Source: Rhyacophila brunnea
Lineage: Eukaryota; Arthropoda; Insecta; Trichoptera; Rhyacophilidae
Assembly: GCA_022495005.1 (NCBI GenBank)
Contig: JAGYXB010000051.1
Span: forward strand, 1,116,001 to 1,180,000
Length of the DNA stretch: 64,000 nucleotides
Reading direction: 5' to 3'
Below the pieces are notes generated by a model. That model searched no databases and was not told where the DNA came from. It saw nothing but the letters and a program-made list of their open reading frames with translations. This document shows positions 49,331 to 62,019 of this stretch, one piece after another (the first letter of the stretch is position 1; each line of letters opens with the position of its first letter). Both the position numbers and the translations under genes were made by a program.

Positions 49331-51849
49331 GCTTCACATCACCAATTGACGGGTCCCGTGATACTCTCGATTACGACCGAGGGTGGTACGGGACGGGTTT
49401 GGTGGAGGGACTTTAACTTCAACGTACAGATGGAATAATTACATATTTCCAAGCGTCAAACGGCATACAACATTCATCTAAAATAAGTATGAAAAGATGA
49501 TTATGTTATGTTATTTTTGTATTGTTCTTATTTTTTTGCTTATCAAAATATTTTCCGTATTATCTGATGATGTGTATTTTGAGTATATCGTAAGATGTAT
49601 CTTGTATCATTAAAATTGCTATTAAGTTGATATAACATAGGAAAATCTGTAAATCATTAAAATGTTAATTTCGTTATAGTTTTTAATTAAACCTGTGCAA
49701 TTACATATTAGGTTTAAACACTGTTGTACTGTGTGATTTTTATAATATCAGATAGCTTTACGCGAGATGGGCAAGATAAAAAATAAAACTGTATGATGTC
49801 GGCAGAAGATTAAACAAAACCCAGCTCATTGGATAACCGAATGGTAAGCAACTGTATATATGATATTTTTCCGCCAAATTGCACACAATTTAAACAACTT
49901 ATCATAAGACTAAGTTAGTTATACGTCTTCGACAGCCCTGGCGTCATTCAATACTGTCGGTACCTTTATGTTCTCAGCGATCCGCTAGCTTTGAATAAAA
50001 AAATAATCTGTGGGTGACTCCACGTTAATAATCATTTTTTATGTAAATTATTTCTTGCATTGGCTTTAATTACCAACAAATTACAATAAATATTGTACCT
50101 ACCTATTGTTGTAAAAGTAAAGTTGCGTTACTTGTTTGTAAAAGTGTCAGACTAAATTTAAACTAATCGGGTTAGTAATAAAAGTCAATTAATTGAGTAA
50201 GCATGTACTTGGTAGAATTCCATTTTAAAAGAAATGAAAATATAATTAATTATATTTTCATTTTTTTAACTCTTTGGCTGCTACGATGTTGTGCAAAATC
50301 CGGTCGAGGATTGCTACCAATAATTGTCGATAAATTAAAGTATTGTATTATTTTTAGACACCTTACCACTCTAATTGATTCTGCGAAATCGGAATATTAT
50401 GAAAACACGTTTCGTAATTAATTTATCGTGTTGAATAGATAATGAGGCAATTAGATATCCCCTGCTTCATGTGCCGTTAAAATTAATTGAACTTCTCTTT
50501 CTCGCTCTATCATACTGACGATCACGTGTGCGAGCGAAACGAACTATCGACTTTTGATTTTTAACAGCTATTGGAAACAATCGGTTACTTCAAAATATTA
50601 TTTTAATTCCATTAGATTGCGTTAGCAAACAACACGTACCCCCATAACATCTTATTGAGAAAATAATTCCTCATTTGGATTATAATTTTAATTCCTGCAA
50701 AATGATTACGGACAGCGAAAGTGATAGCGAAATAATGGCAGCTTTTCGAGGAACTCGAAGAATTAGCTGCTCTACCGATTCTGATAGTGAATTTGCGGAT
50801 AATAATCAACTCATGGGTGGTAGTGACAACTCTTTATATGACTCTGATTCAGTATAATCTGTAGTATTTTTAGGGAAACACTGCTCTTAAATACTTTTCC
50901 CACTGTTTCAAATGTATAAAATTAAATAAAAAATTGTCATTCCACCCAAAATTTGACTGTAAACAAATAAAAAACGAAATTCGTTTATATTGTAAACTGA
51001 AATTTGTATTTGGAATTAATGCTTTTATTATAAAAATGCTGATGCGATGAAAAAAAATACAATAGTTATAAGTTCTAACCCTACCTAGTCACAAAACATA
51101 TATAAATCAAGTTATATTACACAACAATAAAACTAAATATATCAACATGTTTCATACCGCTGGAGCAGTAGTATGTTCCAAAATTAACTTAACATTTCAG
51201 GCACCAAATGCAAAACGACGATTGTTGTTAGCATTTCTGGGCATTATCAAAAACAACGATATAACGTTGCGTAGCATTCTAAGGGTTAATAAAAAGTCAC
51301 TTTCTTTTTATAATAAACAGACATCACTATATTCCACTTTTTTTTAAAATATGCATTAGAATTTAACAATATCTATCTATTTTTTTAATAATTATGTAAT
51401 AGGTCTTACACATTCAAAAGAAATACTATTCATTGATAATGTTTTAATGAAATAAAAATGTAGGTAGATATGTATTTCAACATCCTTCGTATGTTTAGTT
51501 CTCGGACAATTTCAGGTTAAAACGTTATTAACATATTATTAAGTTTATATCGTGGCTATCCATCATATTGGTTGCAATACTTCCCACCAAACAGCTGATT
51601 AACAAATTGAATTTAGTAACATTTACGTATATTAGAAGATATAATTTTTTGGTCACCCCATACTTTCTTCACGACGACAGTGTTTACGATTTAAAATTAA
51701 TTATGAGATCATTATTTACTTTAGACCAAAGCATTGTCGGCGACCTTTGAATATTACCAGTAGAGCAACAATTCCGGACCACATGTACAAAAATCATATT
51801 TTCAATTCTCAATTGCATTTCTGTAGAGCGTCCCCTTAAAGCTTTTATC
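49331..51849. other. AT-rich interior of the large element, no gene recognised
   Basis: No recognisable product. A small acidic open frame on + (ATG at 50702, to 50857; DSESDSEIMAAFRGTRR then SDSDSEF) has a biased Ser/Asp composition but no known family. The short frame 50203-50421 has no features. Confidence 0.4.
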
Positions 51850-52353
51850 ACTAGACTCATGCCATTCACTCTCCGCTGAGTCTGAAATGTCAACACTTGA
51901 GTTAGAAGACTCAGAAGAAAAACGCATTTTCTTCTTGACTGTTTTCAATTTCCCCATTTTTTTCTTCCTTTGCTTGCTCATTCAGTTCTTTCTTTCTTTG
52001 CCTCTCTGCAGCTCGTTCTTTTTTCAACCGTTCCATTTCTTCTTTCTTCCTCTTTTTGTTTAGGAAATACTCCTGGCAAGGTTTACCGGAAACACTGGTG
52101 GGGGTTTTTTCTCTTTTTGCTTTCTTCTTGAATTTTTCTTCCCCTTCACCGGGGAAGAAAAAATGTCTCTTGAATGGACTACGGACATTTGATGGACCAG
52201 CCACGGGTTCACTGGCGATTGGAGACGAAGTATCATTACAAATCCTTATACCAGCCTTAGGTGCACTGGCGATTGGAGACGAATCACCATCACAAGTCGT
52301 TAGACCAGCCACAGGTGCCCTAGCGACTGAAGATGAAATATAATAATTCATAG

Positions 52354-53697
52354 TAGGGTAAGAGCTACTATTATGGGCCAGCTTCAATTATTGGCCACTT
52401 GCAGATAAAATCTAGTTTTTTAAGATATTAAATCAACATTGCCGTCTGTTAACTTATTAAGAAATCTCGTCAATTGTTCCTCCGTTGGTAAAATAGATAA
52501 CTGTTACTTTTAGCATTATAAAAAAACCTCAAAACCGCATTTTTATCTGACAGTTCGAGCGAAACCGTGAAATAAGTGGGATTTATTGTAAATTGTACAA
52601 GGCCATGACTTTTGTTAAAAGGTATGTTAAACATTTAATATCATACAAAATGCTAATCCAATTGACAAAAGTATATATGTATTTGATTTATGTATACATC
52701 ATTAGAGATATAATGATGGTGGCCAATAACGGATTCCAAAATACGTCGATTTTCCTTTATCGGCCGGCCTGGCTAATAATAGAATATGTGACTAATTAGT
52801 AAAGTATTACATTTATTTTTATTAGTTGAATAGTGTTTTAACAGTATTATTAATCATCTTTGTTTTTATTATATTTCTCCGACATTCGTAGATAAATGTT
52901 GGCCACCTGGCCCATAATTGTAGTTTTGATGGCCGATAATAGAAACTTTTTTCTTAATTGTTCCAGAATAAAAATGCATCAAAATAAATTAATGAAATAT
53001 AGTCAAGAACGGAAGAATAAAAGAAGCAATAGAGTATATGAAAGACCATAGTGAAGAGTCTTTGCGTTCAGTAACAAGCAGCACGTTAAAATTCAAAACT
53101 AAAATTCCTTCCGCAAAAATCCTCTACTGAAAAGTTTTGTATGCTGTTCCGACTGTGGGAAAACTTCAATGATTCTCATTTATCCTCTATGCTACATCAA
53201 GAAGTTTTTTAACCTCTAGGTATTAGATAGATATAAGATTTCTTTTGAATTATTGTAATCAATTTCCAACAAGCTCTACGTATTTAATTAAATATACCTC
53301 TCTCACTGTAACTCAATGTGTTCTTTGTATTTTTAATTAATATGTTACGTATGTCTACTAAAATGACGTTGATTGAACACTTAATAATGATGTGTGATCA
53401 TAATATTACATAAACTGTTTTTTTAATTTTTGTTTAAATATGTTATTACAGCAATTTTAGGGTGGCCAATAATTGCATCTTTTGGTGGCCAATAATTGAA
53501 AAAAGTGGCCAATAATTGTAGATTTCTGCCTTTTTTAAAATTTTTTTTTAAATGTTCTGATAATTGATTATTATAAACAAATAAACAATTTAACAAATTA
53601 TATTATTTTATTTCACCTTCCTAATGATGTGTGTCCACAAAAAATTAACAAAGTTGAAAAAATCCTTAACTGGCCAATAATTGTAGCTCTTACCCTA
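52354..53697. mobile_element. TA-flanked pogo-like element with GGCCAATAATTG subterminal repeats
   Basis: A 1,340-bp insertion (52356-53695). The ends GGGTAAGAGCTACTATTATG and (reversed) GGGTAAGAGCTACAATTATT are inverted and flanked by TA. The word GGCCAATAATTG or close variants occur near 53464, 53487, 53508, 53672 and, inverted, near 52393. It splits the transposase relic. No transposase of its own is visible. Confidence 0.8.
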
Positions 53698-53968
53698 TTC
53701 CAGGCGGCCAAAGACATCATATCATCGGATTCCTCTTCTTGCAATGCCTCATCGATGAAGCTGACTGGCTCAGGTGGAGTGATATTTTCCAACTCATTTT
53801 TTACTTTTCGCCACAGTGCGAACAGTGACTTATCATCTTGATCAGGTTCGTTGTTTTTGCGGAATGATTCAAGATTTTCCTCATCTATGTTTTTACTCAG
53901 GAACTGCAGTCTTCTCTCTAAATACCGCTTGCATTCCTCTGATTCCATTGAAGGCACACTTTCAGATT

Positions 53969-54541
53969 ATCCTGGTCAGTGACGTCCTTAGACAAAAAGC
54001 CGCCCCTAAGCAGCGCCAAAATGCCGCCCCATTTTACAGAGTTTTTTTTATCACCCTTTCATGACTCCAATATCTAAGATTTTTTTTGTATGGATACATT
54101 ACTAAAAAATATATATATACCACTAAATCTAATTTAAATGCCGTCTCTTCTACTTTTACTACGACGACCGACAAACATATTTGGATAATAAGTATGTAAG
54201 TATGTACCTACCTATAATTAACATATGATTTTCAAGCCTGCATGTGTCATTGCTGGTCATCAAGGACGTGACGTCCAAAGACAATTGAAGTAAACTAGAC
54301 ATTGCGAATCGAACAAAAAAAATACAGTCCTGTTAAACCTGTTATGTTAATTAATAGATACATTTTGTTTCCAACCAGCGAGATGATTTTTTAACGGAAA
54401 GATATTTCCGTTATTACTAAGTTTAGGTACCTATTTATATATATACCTAATGATTTTCCTCGATTTTCCGCCCTTCGAGTAACTGCCGCCCCCAAGCGAC
54501 GCTCAATTTGCCTACCCCCACGGGACGTCACTGATCCTGGT
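53969..54541. mobile_element. hAT-type element with 8-bp duplication, inserted in transposase relic
   Basis: A 557-bp insertion (53977-54533), ends CAGTGACGTCC / GGGACGTCACTG, flanked by exact ATCCTGGT (53969-53976, 54534-54541). GCCGCCCC-rich patches lie next to each end. Non-coding. Confidence 0.88.
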
Positions 54542-55583
54542 ACTGTTAAAGCTTGAGGGCTCCATGGACAAAGTCCACATTTTCGGAAATTTCTTGAGGA
54601 ATTATTTTGTACTTGTAGAGGACTGTCGTTGGTTTGACAGCCCCACCGACACGTTACGACGGTTATGCATTCTATATCGTCGGCATTTACCTGCTGGTAC
54701 ACTGTCTTGATTCCTTTTTTGGCTAAGACCCTGCTCCCCTAGGGGCGGCAGGTTATATGAAAGTATGGTGAAGCAGGCAGGTTATATAAAAAAGTATGGT
54801 GAGGTAGGCTGATAAACAATTTGCGGCAAAACTAACGTTAACATTATTAATTATATGGGTACGTTATAATGACCAAAGTAAATCCTCCGTGATGCCCTGC
54901 ATTTTTTTATCGCGTCGCTATTTCTCGCAAGTTGTCGGCTATTGTTGGCTTGCTTCATTCAGTTGCTATATATTCAGGGCTATAATTCAAGATTTTTTTG
55001 TTTTTTGAAGAAAAAATACACAAACCCGTTGCTGAAAAAATACAAAAAAAAGTTGACACCTAGGTCATCTACTGGATAGAACCACCCTAGACACTTCTAA
55101 ATAATAAATAATCATCGTTCCATACTTATGAATGTAACAATTGTTCAAAACTAAGTGATATAATTTAAGTTAGTTTATCTAGTAGTTGACCACCCCACAA
55201 ACTTATAAATTAATATAACTTAAAAATTACAAATGATCTCGATACTTCGATATTATGACTGCCCGTAATGCATTAACTTGATATTATGAAGTAAAAAACA
55301 TTAAATTGCCATATGCTTCCATCCACTGATATCCTTAACAATTTACTTAAGAAATTAAAAATAAAATGCTTACGGCGTGATGTGTTGTTTTCAAATAGCT
55401 GCTATGACGCTCCTATGACATATGGTGATGTGTTAGTTCCTCAATCCGACCACAGATGGCTTCACTTGTCTGAACATTACAATTTATTTAGAGTAATCCC
55501 GCGTCTACGTTTCTTATTTTGGGCATTTTATTGAAAAAAGGTCAACTACTGGTACATGGTCAACTACCGGTACATTTACCTTA

Positions 55584-58049
55584 TGTTGAAAATTTTTTAC
55601 ACAGTTAATTATAAACAAAAGAAAGTTAATTATATTAACCATTCACTCATGTGGGTATGTGTATTTTGAAAATATTTTATGAAAGAAAAATATAACATGG
55701 GTTTGTTTTCGACATATTGTTTATACATAAAATTACTTACCTACTGTTTATATAAAACTATTACACACAAAATACAAGTATATGTTGAAAATTGATTATA
55801 CAGTTAATTACAATAGGTATTTATCTCTTTCGCATAATATTATCAGAGAAGCCCTGCATAATATATTATATGAATATATTCATACAAAAAAAACGATTAT
55901 ATAACATTACAAAATTGCCACATATACCTATTCCATTACATGCTTCATTTAAATACAATTTTTTATTTTGTACGTAAAAATATATTTAACTCTGAAATGA
56001 ATTATAAATTTATCTAAATAAGTAACTAGCACTAATATTTTTTACTTTGAAAACAAATCTTATATTTTGGGTTCAAAATAATATTACGAGTACGGCCCTG
56101 GCACATGACATTGGAGAGTAAACATTTTGACGTTTCACATAATTGTCATTGTAACAGATGTTTTAGGAAAAACTATCAATGTATAATTAACAATATGCAT
56201 ATAATATTCTTCCGAAATGCTGTGTCTCCTTTGTATTCTTCCATTAATAAATACTTTTTTAGCCGAATAACATCTGAAATCTTTGTAAATTACAATACTC
56301 AACATACAACAATATCCGCCATTTTTTTTTACAACACAAAAGCAAACGATAGTGATGTAGCAGCTTAATACTTTGGACGCGGAAGACGCACACGGCGCGT
56401 AATGACCAGGCGGCCGATCGATGTAATTAACGTGCATTTTAAAGGGGGCAATTAAAATCTCATTATCTCTTCAGCAGCGAAAGCGTTAAGCGTCAATTAC
56501 ATTGAGCTACTTTACGAGCTGCTTGTTGGCGAATTTACAATCTGCCTGAAAAGTCGCCCAGTGTCATCATTGAACAAGGTAACAAGCAGATTGTAAACAC
56601 TCTACCGAGAAAAGTTGAACGCCAGTTAACTTTACACGCTACACGCAGGCGTGTGGGCCTACTGCGTCTGCGCAGTAGAGACCTCACGGTAAAAAAACGA
56701 ACTACGTTCTGTCAAAATAGTAGCTGGCTTGTGGCTTCTCAGCGAATGGAAAGTTTTGTGTGTCATCATCACAATCGCAGTAGCCGAATCACCCGCTTTT
56801 AAATTCGCCAACAAACAGCTCGTAAAGTAGCTCAATGTAATTGACGCTTTACAGTAATACCAACAGACTCTTTTTCTGTTTCGTATTGCTTCGTACGTGT
56901 TCGTACGAAAATTATATGTGCACTCTCCACAGTTTAATCTCTTTTGTAGGTACCTTAGATTAACCAAGATACCTACATGCCACTTTATTAAAAATTCTGA
57001 TTTTTCGTAATTTGGAACATTTTGATTAAACTATTTTACAACGTTTTTCTTAGGTCGTATTCTTATTTGTCCGGTGGTTGTTTGTCCGGTACAAATCTTG
57101 CAATCGATTTTTAACTAACTTCCCGACTAGCTAGACATTTGAAACTTTTAGAATATATCAGAACACGATGCACATGCATTTGTTTAATACTTTTAGCCAT
57201 CTTTAGGTAGAATTGAATTCATTTTCAGTCAATTCTGTTTTGTATGAAAAGTTATTTCGATACCATTATTGGTTGCTAGAGGGTCCTAGCAACTAAATTA
57301 TTAATATATACCTACGTGCGTTACTATGGAAATCAATATGGAATGACATATTTCATTATTCAGTATTTCTATCAAGTATTTGATTTTTTTGATCGTTTAA
57401 GCTAGTCAAGTCATGTTTATATGATTCAACAGAAAATTTAAAAACGTTGTAAGTATATAAAAAGTTCTTTTTATCTTGTAATTATTTTATTCAAATTAAA
57501 ATCCACCTTGTACGGAAAACCAAGAGCATCGTTTGTAATAAGTACTTAAATTAATTTTAAAAAGTGTGGTGATAGATATGATTTACGAATGTGGCATTCT
57601 TAATTCAATATTCATTATTTTAAACAACCTCAAAAATGTAGTTACATATAAAAAAAAATATTAAAATATTTACACATGTGGGATAAATTACTATGTAAAG
57701 GATATATTTTCATATTATTTTCTCATTGGATTCTGTGTTGATTTCATTTGTACGTACTACCTATGTACTTAGGTAGGTACCTATTTTTATTTCGTCAACA
57801 TTTTTAATTCGTGCATGAGTTTTCGCAATGTATTATTATTTGCTTAATTCAATAGGTAATAGGTAGGTTTATACTTTCTGACATTAAAGTATATGAAATT
57901 AAATGAGAGCAATAATATTACCTACAATACTCTCCATCATGGAGCACGAGAAGAAGGTAGCAAAACACCAGTTTATGGTAATTGAGATGGTTAATTTTAT
58001 TGTTCATTTTTTTAGAATCTAGTTACTGATCGCATATAATTGGTTTGAC
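55584..58049. other. AT-rich DNA with one MITE, no gene recognised
   Basis: Apart from the inverted-repeat element at 56488-56852, I see no gene. A CA/GTACGT-rich stretch near 57760-57785 (TAGGTAGGTACCTA) is a simple-sequence word common in some insects. Confidence 0.45.
56488..56852. mobile_element. MITE with about 50-bp inverted ends
   Basis: Left AAGCGTCAATTACATTGAGC and right GCTCAATGTAATTGACGCTT are perfect inverted copies that continue through CTACTTTACGAGCTG and TTGGCGAATTT. An inner hairpin with AATCTGC / GCAGATT follows the left arm. Target duplication not clear. Confidence 0.7.
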
Positions 58050-58272
58050 TGTTAACGACGGTTAACGGAGACGCCGTGGGTCTCAGGTTCGAATCCTGGG
58101 TCTGGCAAGTACACATATTGTTTTTCAATTTGTGTGTGAGTCAGGGTATGGACCTAATAGGTTGAGCAAGTGGCTGACATCCATATCTCGTAAAAAACAA
58201 AATCTGCTAATACAAACCTCTACTCTGTGGAGGCCCATATGATCCTATTAGGATCGGACATGGTCGGAAAAA
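58050..58272 (+). repeat. tRNA-derived SINE, + orientation
   Basis: Box B GGTTCGAATCC at about 58087-58097. Then the family body with AATTTGTGTGTGAGTCAGG, GGTTGAGCAAGTGGCTGAC, GATCCTATTAGGATC and GGACATGGTCGG, followed by an A run. The first part of the tRNA-like head is diverged. Confidence 0.75.
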
Positions 58273-58382
58273 AAATGTATGTATTAAATGTTTCAACTCA
58301 CGTATTTTTTTCGACTTATACGTGGTGTAAATGAGAACTCTGTCATTCTTGGTAGTATTGACTTGTGTGTCCCTGATAACTA

Positions 58383-59250
58383 TCTTAGAAATTGGGATCA
58401 TCAGCTATTTGTTCTCTCGAGGAGCAGAACTAACCTGCTATTGGTGATGCCAATTGGGAAGGCAATAACTCTGTTTTACCAAATCGCTTCGGATGTTGAT
58501 ATATTCCATCTACATGAGGATGATGTTACACCCCCTAATGGTCCCCATTTGGCGATGTTTTCTCTGGGGATCTAGAGGCTTGAACCAAATTCGGGCTGAC
58601 TCATAGTAATATGAACAGAGGTCGATTACGAGGAATAAAATGCGTAGAATTATTTCAGTATTAATGTATGTAAATTCCTGCCGTTTCCCATACATTAATC
58701 TTAGCATATTTTATTTAAAAATAAACTAGCATCAGTAATTAATTTAACCGCATTAATCATAAGCGTTATTTAGATAAAAGTATTAAAATCACTTTTCTTT
58801 TTTTATAAGTACATTTTTAAATTTGACCGCATGTCATTGACTAAATAATTAAATGTCCTTCAGCGTGTTTTGCGAGAGGCCAATGCTTGCCTGCAGCGGG
58901 GAAGGGGAATAAATAGAAAGAAACGTGGTGCGATGCGAAATATTGTTTTGGGGGTAGAATATTCCAGACGGCCAGACAATAAACAAGTTAAACTCGCACT
59001 CCGCATTAGAAAAATTATAACAATGTCATAATATGTAATCAAAGCCGTATAATGTTTTAATAAAACCTCGCCGTTTCCGACTACAATTCCGGTGTTTTAT
59101 TTTGTTCAATCCGAAGTCCTAACGACAGACGGAACACCATCATACTGAGTGAGGAGATGAATGCCTCTCCTCGCTAACGACTTGGACGGAGATGTCAATG
59201 ATTATTTATAGGTGGACGTTGTTTTATAAATTCTTAAAATAGAGTCTGCT
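58383..59250. repeat. Dispersed repeat, longer copy of 25979-26160
   Basis: Shares its left block (TTTGTTCTCTCGAGG, GATGCCAATTGG, CAATAACT) and right block (GGTGGACGTTGTTTTATAAA) with the CTR9 intron 3 copy. The 700 bp between the blocks is absent there. No coding region recognised. Confidence 0.5.
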
Positions 59251-59304
59251 ATTACTTACTTCCTTGTACCTATATACTTAATATTTTTTTGTATTTACAC
59301 ATTC

Positions 59305-60230
59305 TACTGTTCTTTCTTCTTCTTCTTCTTCTTCCACCCTGTCACGTCCCAACATTGGGGCATAGGGCAAGCACAAGTTGGCTCCACTTCCCTCGGTCCA
59401 TCATCAACTCCTGCGCCTCCCGTCATGTCAGACCTGCAGCACGTAGGTCGCTTTTGTAGCACCGCTGCAGGGTGAGGGAGGGCCGGCCACGGCGACGAAA
59501 CCCTTGAGGCTATGCCACAAGGGTACGAAGTGCCGCACTCTTTGGCGGCATCCGGAATACGTGTCCCAGCCACGTAAATCGTCTCTTCGTGATAACTTCA
59601 ATCACCGAAGGCTGCTGTGTCTGCTCACGAACTCGGGTGTTTGTAACGCGGTCGTACCAATGTACCCCTAAGATTCGGCGGAGACATCGATTCTCAAAGC
59701 TCAAAAGCCGAGACTCTTGAAGCTTAGTAAGATGCCATGTCTCACAGCCATACAGGAGCACAGGTAGCACGCACGCGTTAAACAAACCACATTTGGTCCT
59801 CACAGAATACAGCCTTGACCTCCATGCGACTCCAAGTTGGTTGAACGCAGAGCCCGCCACACCCATGCGGATTCCAAGCTCACTAGAAATACCACCATCA
59901 TCGGCAATCGTGGCACCCAAGTATTTGAATCTGGACACCAGCTCGACGGGCAGACTGGAAACCCGGAGAGGAGTGTCGGCGTCGACGCATGCAGCACTGC
60001 ACATGGATTTGGTCTTAGCCGCATTCAGATGAAGACCCACACCTTTCGAGTTCACGGTGAGCCTGTTCACGGTCACCTCCAACCTTTCGATCGTCGAGTC
60101 AAACACGACTGCGTCGTCTGCGTACTCCAAGTCGCACAGTCTTTCTTCGCATATATCGGTTGTGTCATCATGATGTAGATGTATCCCACTGTCGGGGCAA
60201 ACTGTCTGACGCATTACGCATAATACTGTT
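59305..60230 (-). pseudogene. 5'-truncated RTE/CR1-like non-LTR element with (GAA)n tail and short target duplication
   Basis: Minus strand. Encodes the end of a reverse transcriptase from just before the catalytic YADDAVVF box through the thumb: LHLNAAKTKSM, FKYLGATIADDGG, LYGCETWHLTK, CLRRILGVHWYDR, RRFTWLGHVFRMP. The coding frame runs from about 60214 to 59510, then a GC-rich 3' region ends in a GAA-type microsatellite at about 59312-59333. The word TACTGTT lies directly outside both ends (59305-59311, 60224-60230), which suits target-primed insertion with 5' truncation. The upstream endonuclease is absent. Confidence 0.8.
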
Positions 60231-60446
60231 TTATCTTTTTTTTATGTACCTAATACTGTTTTAGTATTACTTCTTTGTTTCAAAATGTCATGTTGTGAAC
60301 GTCTTAAACTTATAATTTGTAATGTCCACAATATGTAAAATAAATAATATAAAATAAAATATGCAAAAAAAAAAAACCCACCCTACTTGCTGTATCAATT
60401 TACCTCAGTACCTATTAGCAGGGTTGAAACAGTTGGAATACTTTTC

Positions 60447-61842
60447 TTAAGGGGGGACATGCTCGTCGAAGGTCAAAATTGAGTTTTTATTGTATTTTCA
60501 AACCATGATCCTGGACACTCCTTAAACGTTGTAGATAATCTATTTATATAATTTTGAAGTTTTATTATCCCTTATATTTATTTTAAACATTTGATGACTG
60601 CATAAAGTATTTTTGTTACATAAATAGTATTCTTTTAAACCTCTCGCTCTAATGTTTTAGAATATAGTCATATTTCGGTACATAACTGTGCAGTGGTGTT
60701 AAGATTTTTTACATTTATTAATTTTTAAACGCATTTATAAAACCATTAGTATAATTTATTACGAGATAATTTTTGTAAAATATTCACAATAAAAATTATA
60801 TTGATAATCTCTGTGATCCCAAATTTGACAAGAATTAGGCATTTTATTATTCAAAAAATCGGCAAGATTAACATATTTGAAGATGATTCTAAAGATATTT
60901 TTTATAAGCTATGTCTTTGACCATTCAAGTGTGATAAACATCTTATGAATAATGATTGCTTTATATTAATTATTGACCTAAGAATAAGGTAGTGTTTTTT
61001 TGAAATACGCCATTTCTTTTGTCATTCCCTAGTGGTTAAGCTACAACATACGGCCGTAGCCATAAATTGACAAACTATAATTAAAGTAGGGAGTAAAATT
61101 ATGTTAACGCGCGTGTTTGAACATGTACTTAACCGGATTTTTTAATATTTTTTTTTAAACGGTACATGTTCAAACACGCGCGTCAATATCATTTTACTCC
61201 CTACTTCAATTATAGTTTATCAATTTATGGCTACGGCCGTATGTTGTAGCTTAACCACTGGGGAATGACAAAAGAAATGGCGTATTTCAAAAAAACTCTA
61301 CCTTATTCTTAGGTCAATAATTATTATAAAGCAATCATTATTCATAAGATGTTTATTACACTTGAATGGTCAAAAACATAGCTTATAATAAGTATCTTTA
61401 GAATTATCTTCAAATGTGTTAATCTTGCCGATTTTTTGAATAATAAAATGCCTAATTTTGTCAAATTTGGGATCACAGAGATTATCAATATAATTTTTTA
61501 TCGTGAATATTTTACAAAAATTATCTCGTAATAAATTATGCTAATGGTTTTATAAATGCGTTTTAAAATTATTAATGTAAAAAAGCTTAACACCACTGCA
61601 CAGTTATGTACCGAAATATGACTATATTCTAAAACATTAGAGCGAGAGGTTTAAAGAATACTATTTTATGTAACAAAAATACTTTATGCAGTCATCAAAT
61701 ATTTAAAATAAATATGAGGGATAATAAGGCTTCAAAATTATATAAATAGATTATCTACAACGTTTAAGGAGTGTCCAGGATCATGGTTTGAAAATACAAA
61801 AAAAACTCAATTTTGACCTTCGACGAGCATGTCCCCCCTTAA
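60447..61842. mobile_element. piggyBac-like foldback element, 1.39-kb palindrome between TTAA sites
   Basis: Segment 60451-61838 starts GGGGGGACATGCTCGTCG and ends with its complement CGACGAGCATGTCCCCCC. TTAA flanks both sides (60447-60450, 61839-61842). The two arms, about 685 bp each, mirror each other along their whole length (for example GTAGATAATCTATTTATATA left, its complement right), meeting in a loop of about 25-30 bp near 61137-61165. No coding frame. Confidence 0.85.
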
Positions 61843-62019
61843 TAATGAATTTTTACATTAATTAAGTAATTAAAAAAGTACATTTTCATTGCCTTAGTGG
61901 TGAAACTGAGCTAGTTTTAACCAAAAATGTAAAAATCATGTCAACCCACCTCGGTCTCCCCTTGTTATTGTTTACTTCCATTCTTATCAACATCGTATGT
62001 AACCTGTAAAGTTATTGAT

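Larger units (their letters stand above)
51850..54720 (-). pseudogene. pogo/Tigger-like DDE transposase C-terminus, split twice
   Basis: Three coding blocks on the minus strand form one interrupted frame: 54720-54542 (ending NFRKCGLCPWSPQAL, the family's GL-PWNP block), 53968-53698 (ESEECKRYLERRLQFLSK) and 52353-51911 (Ser/Pro-rich, then FKKKAKREKTPTSVSGK and a Lys/Glu/Arg coiled tail). The gaps are exactly the two insertions at 53977-54533 and 52356-53695. Removing each insertion with one target copy keeps the frame, leaving one TAA at the first junction. After 51911 a frameshift leads into an acidic SNSSVDISDSAES tail. The N-terminal DNA-binding and catalytic core is missing. Family assignment is by motif memory; jerky-type is an alternative. 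Confidence 0.65.
46143..55583. mobile_element. Large TA-flanked pogo/Tigger-like element hosting nested insertions
   Basis: The termini 46145-46168 and 55558-55581 are inverted: left AAGTAAACGTACCAGTAG, right (reversed) AGGTAAATGTACCGGTAG, both running into TTGACCA with TA outside. The motif AGTAGTTGACCA recurs subterminally on the left (near 46158, 46350, 46381, 46401) and the right (near 55183, and inverted near 55541 and 55559). Span is 9.4 kb. Inside is the C-terminus of a pogo/Tigger-like transposase (minus strand), plus later insertions. Assigning that transposase to this element is inference. Confidence 0.6.
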
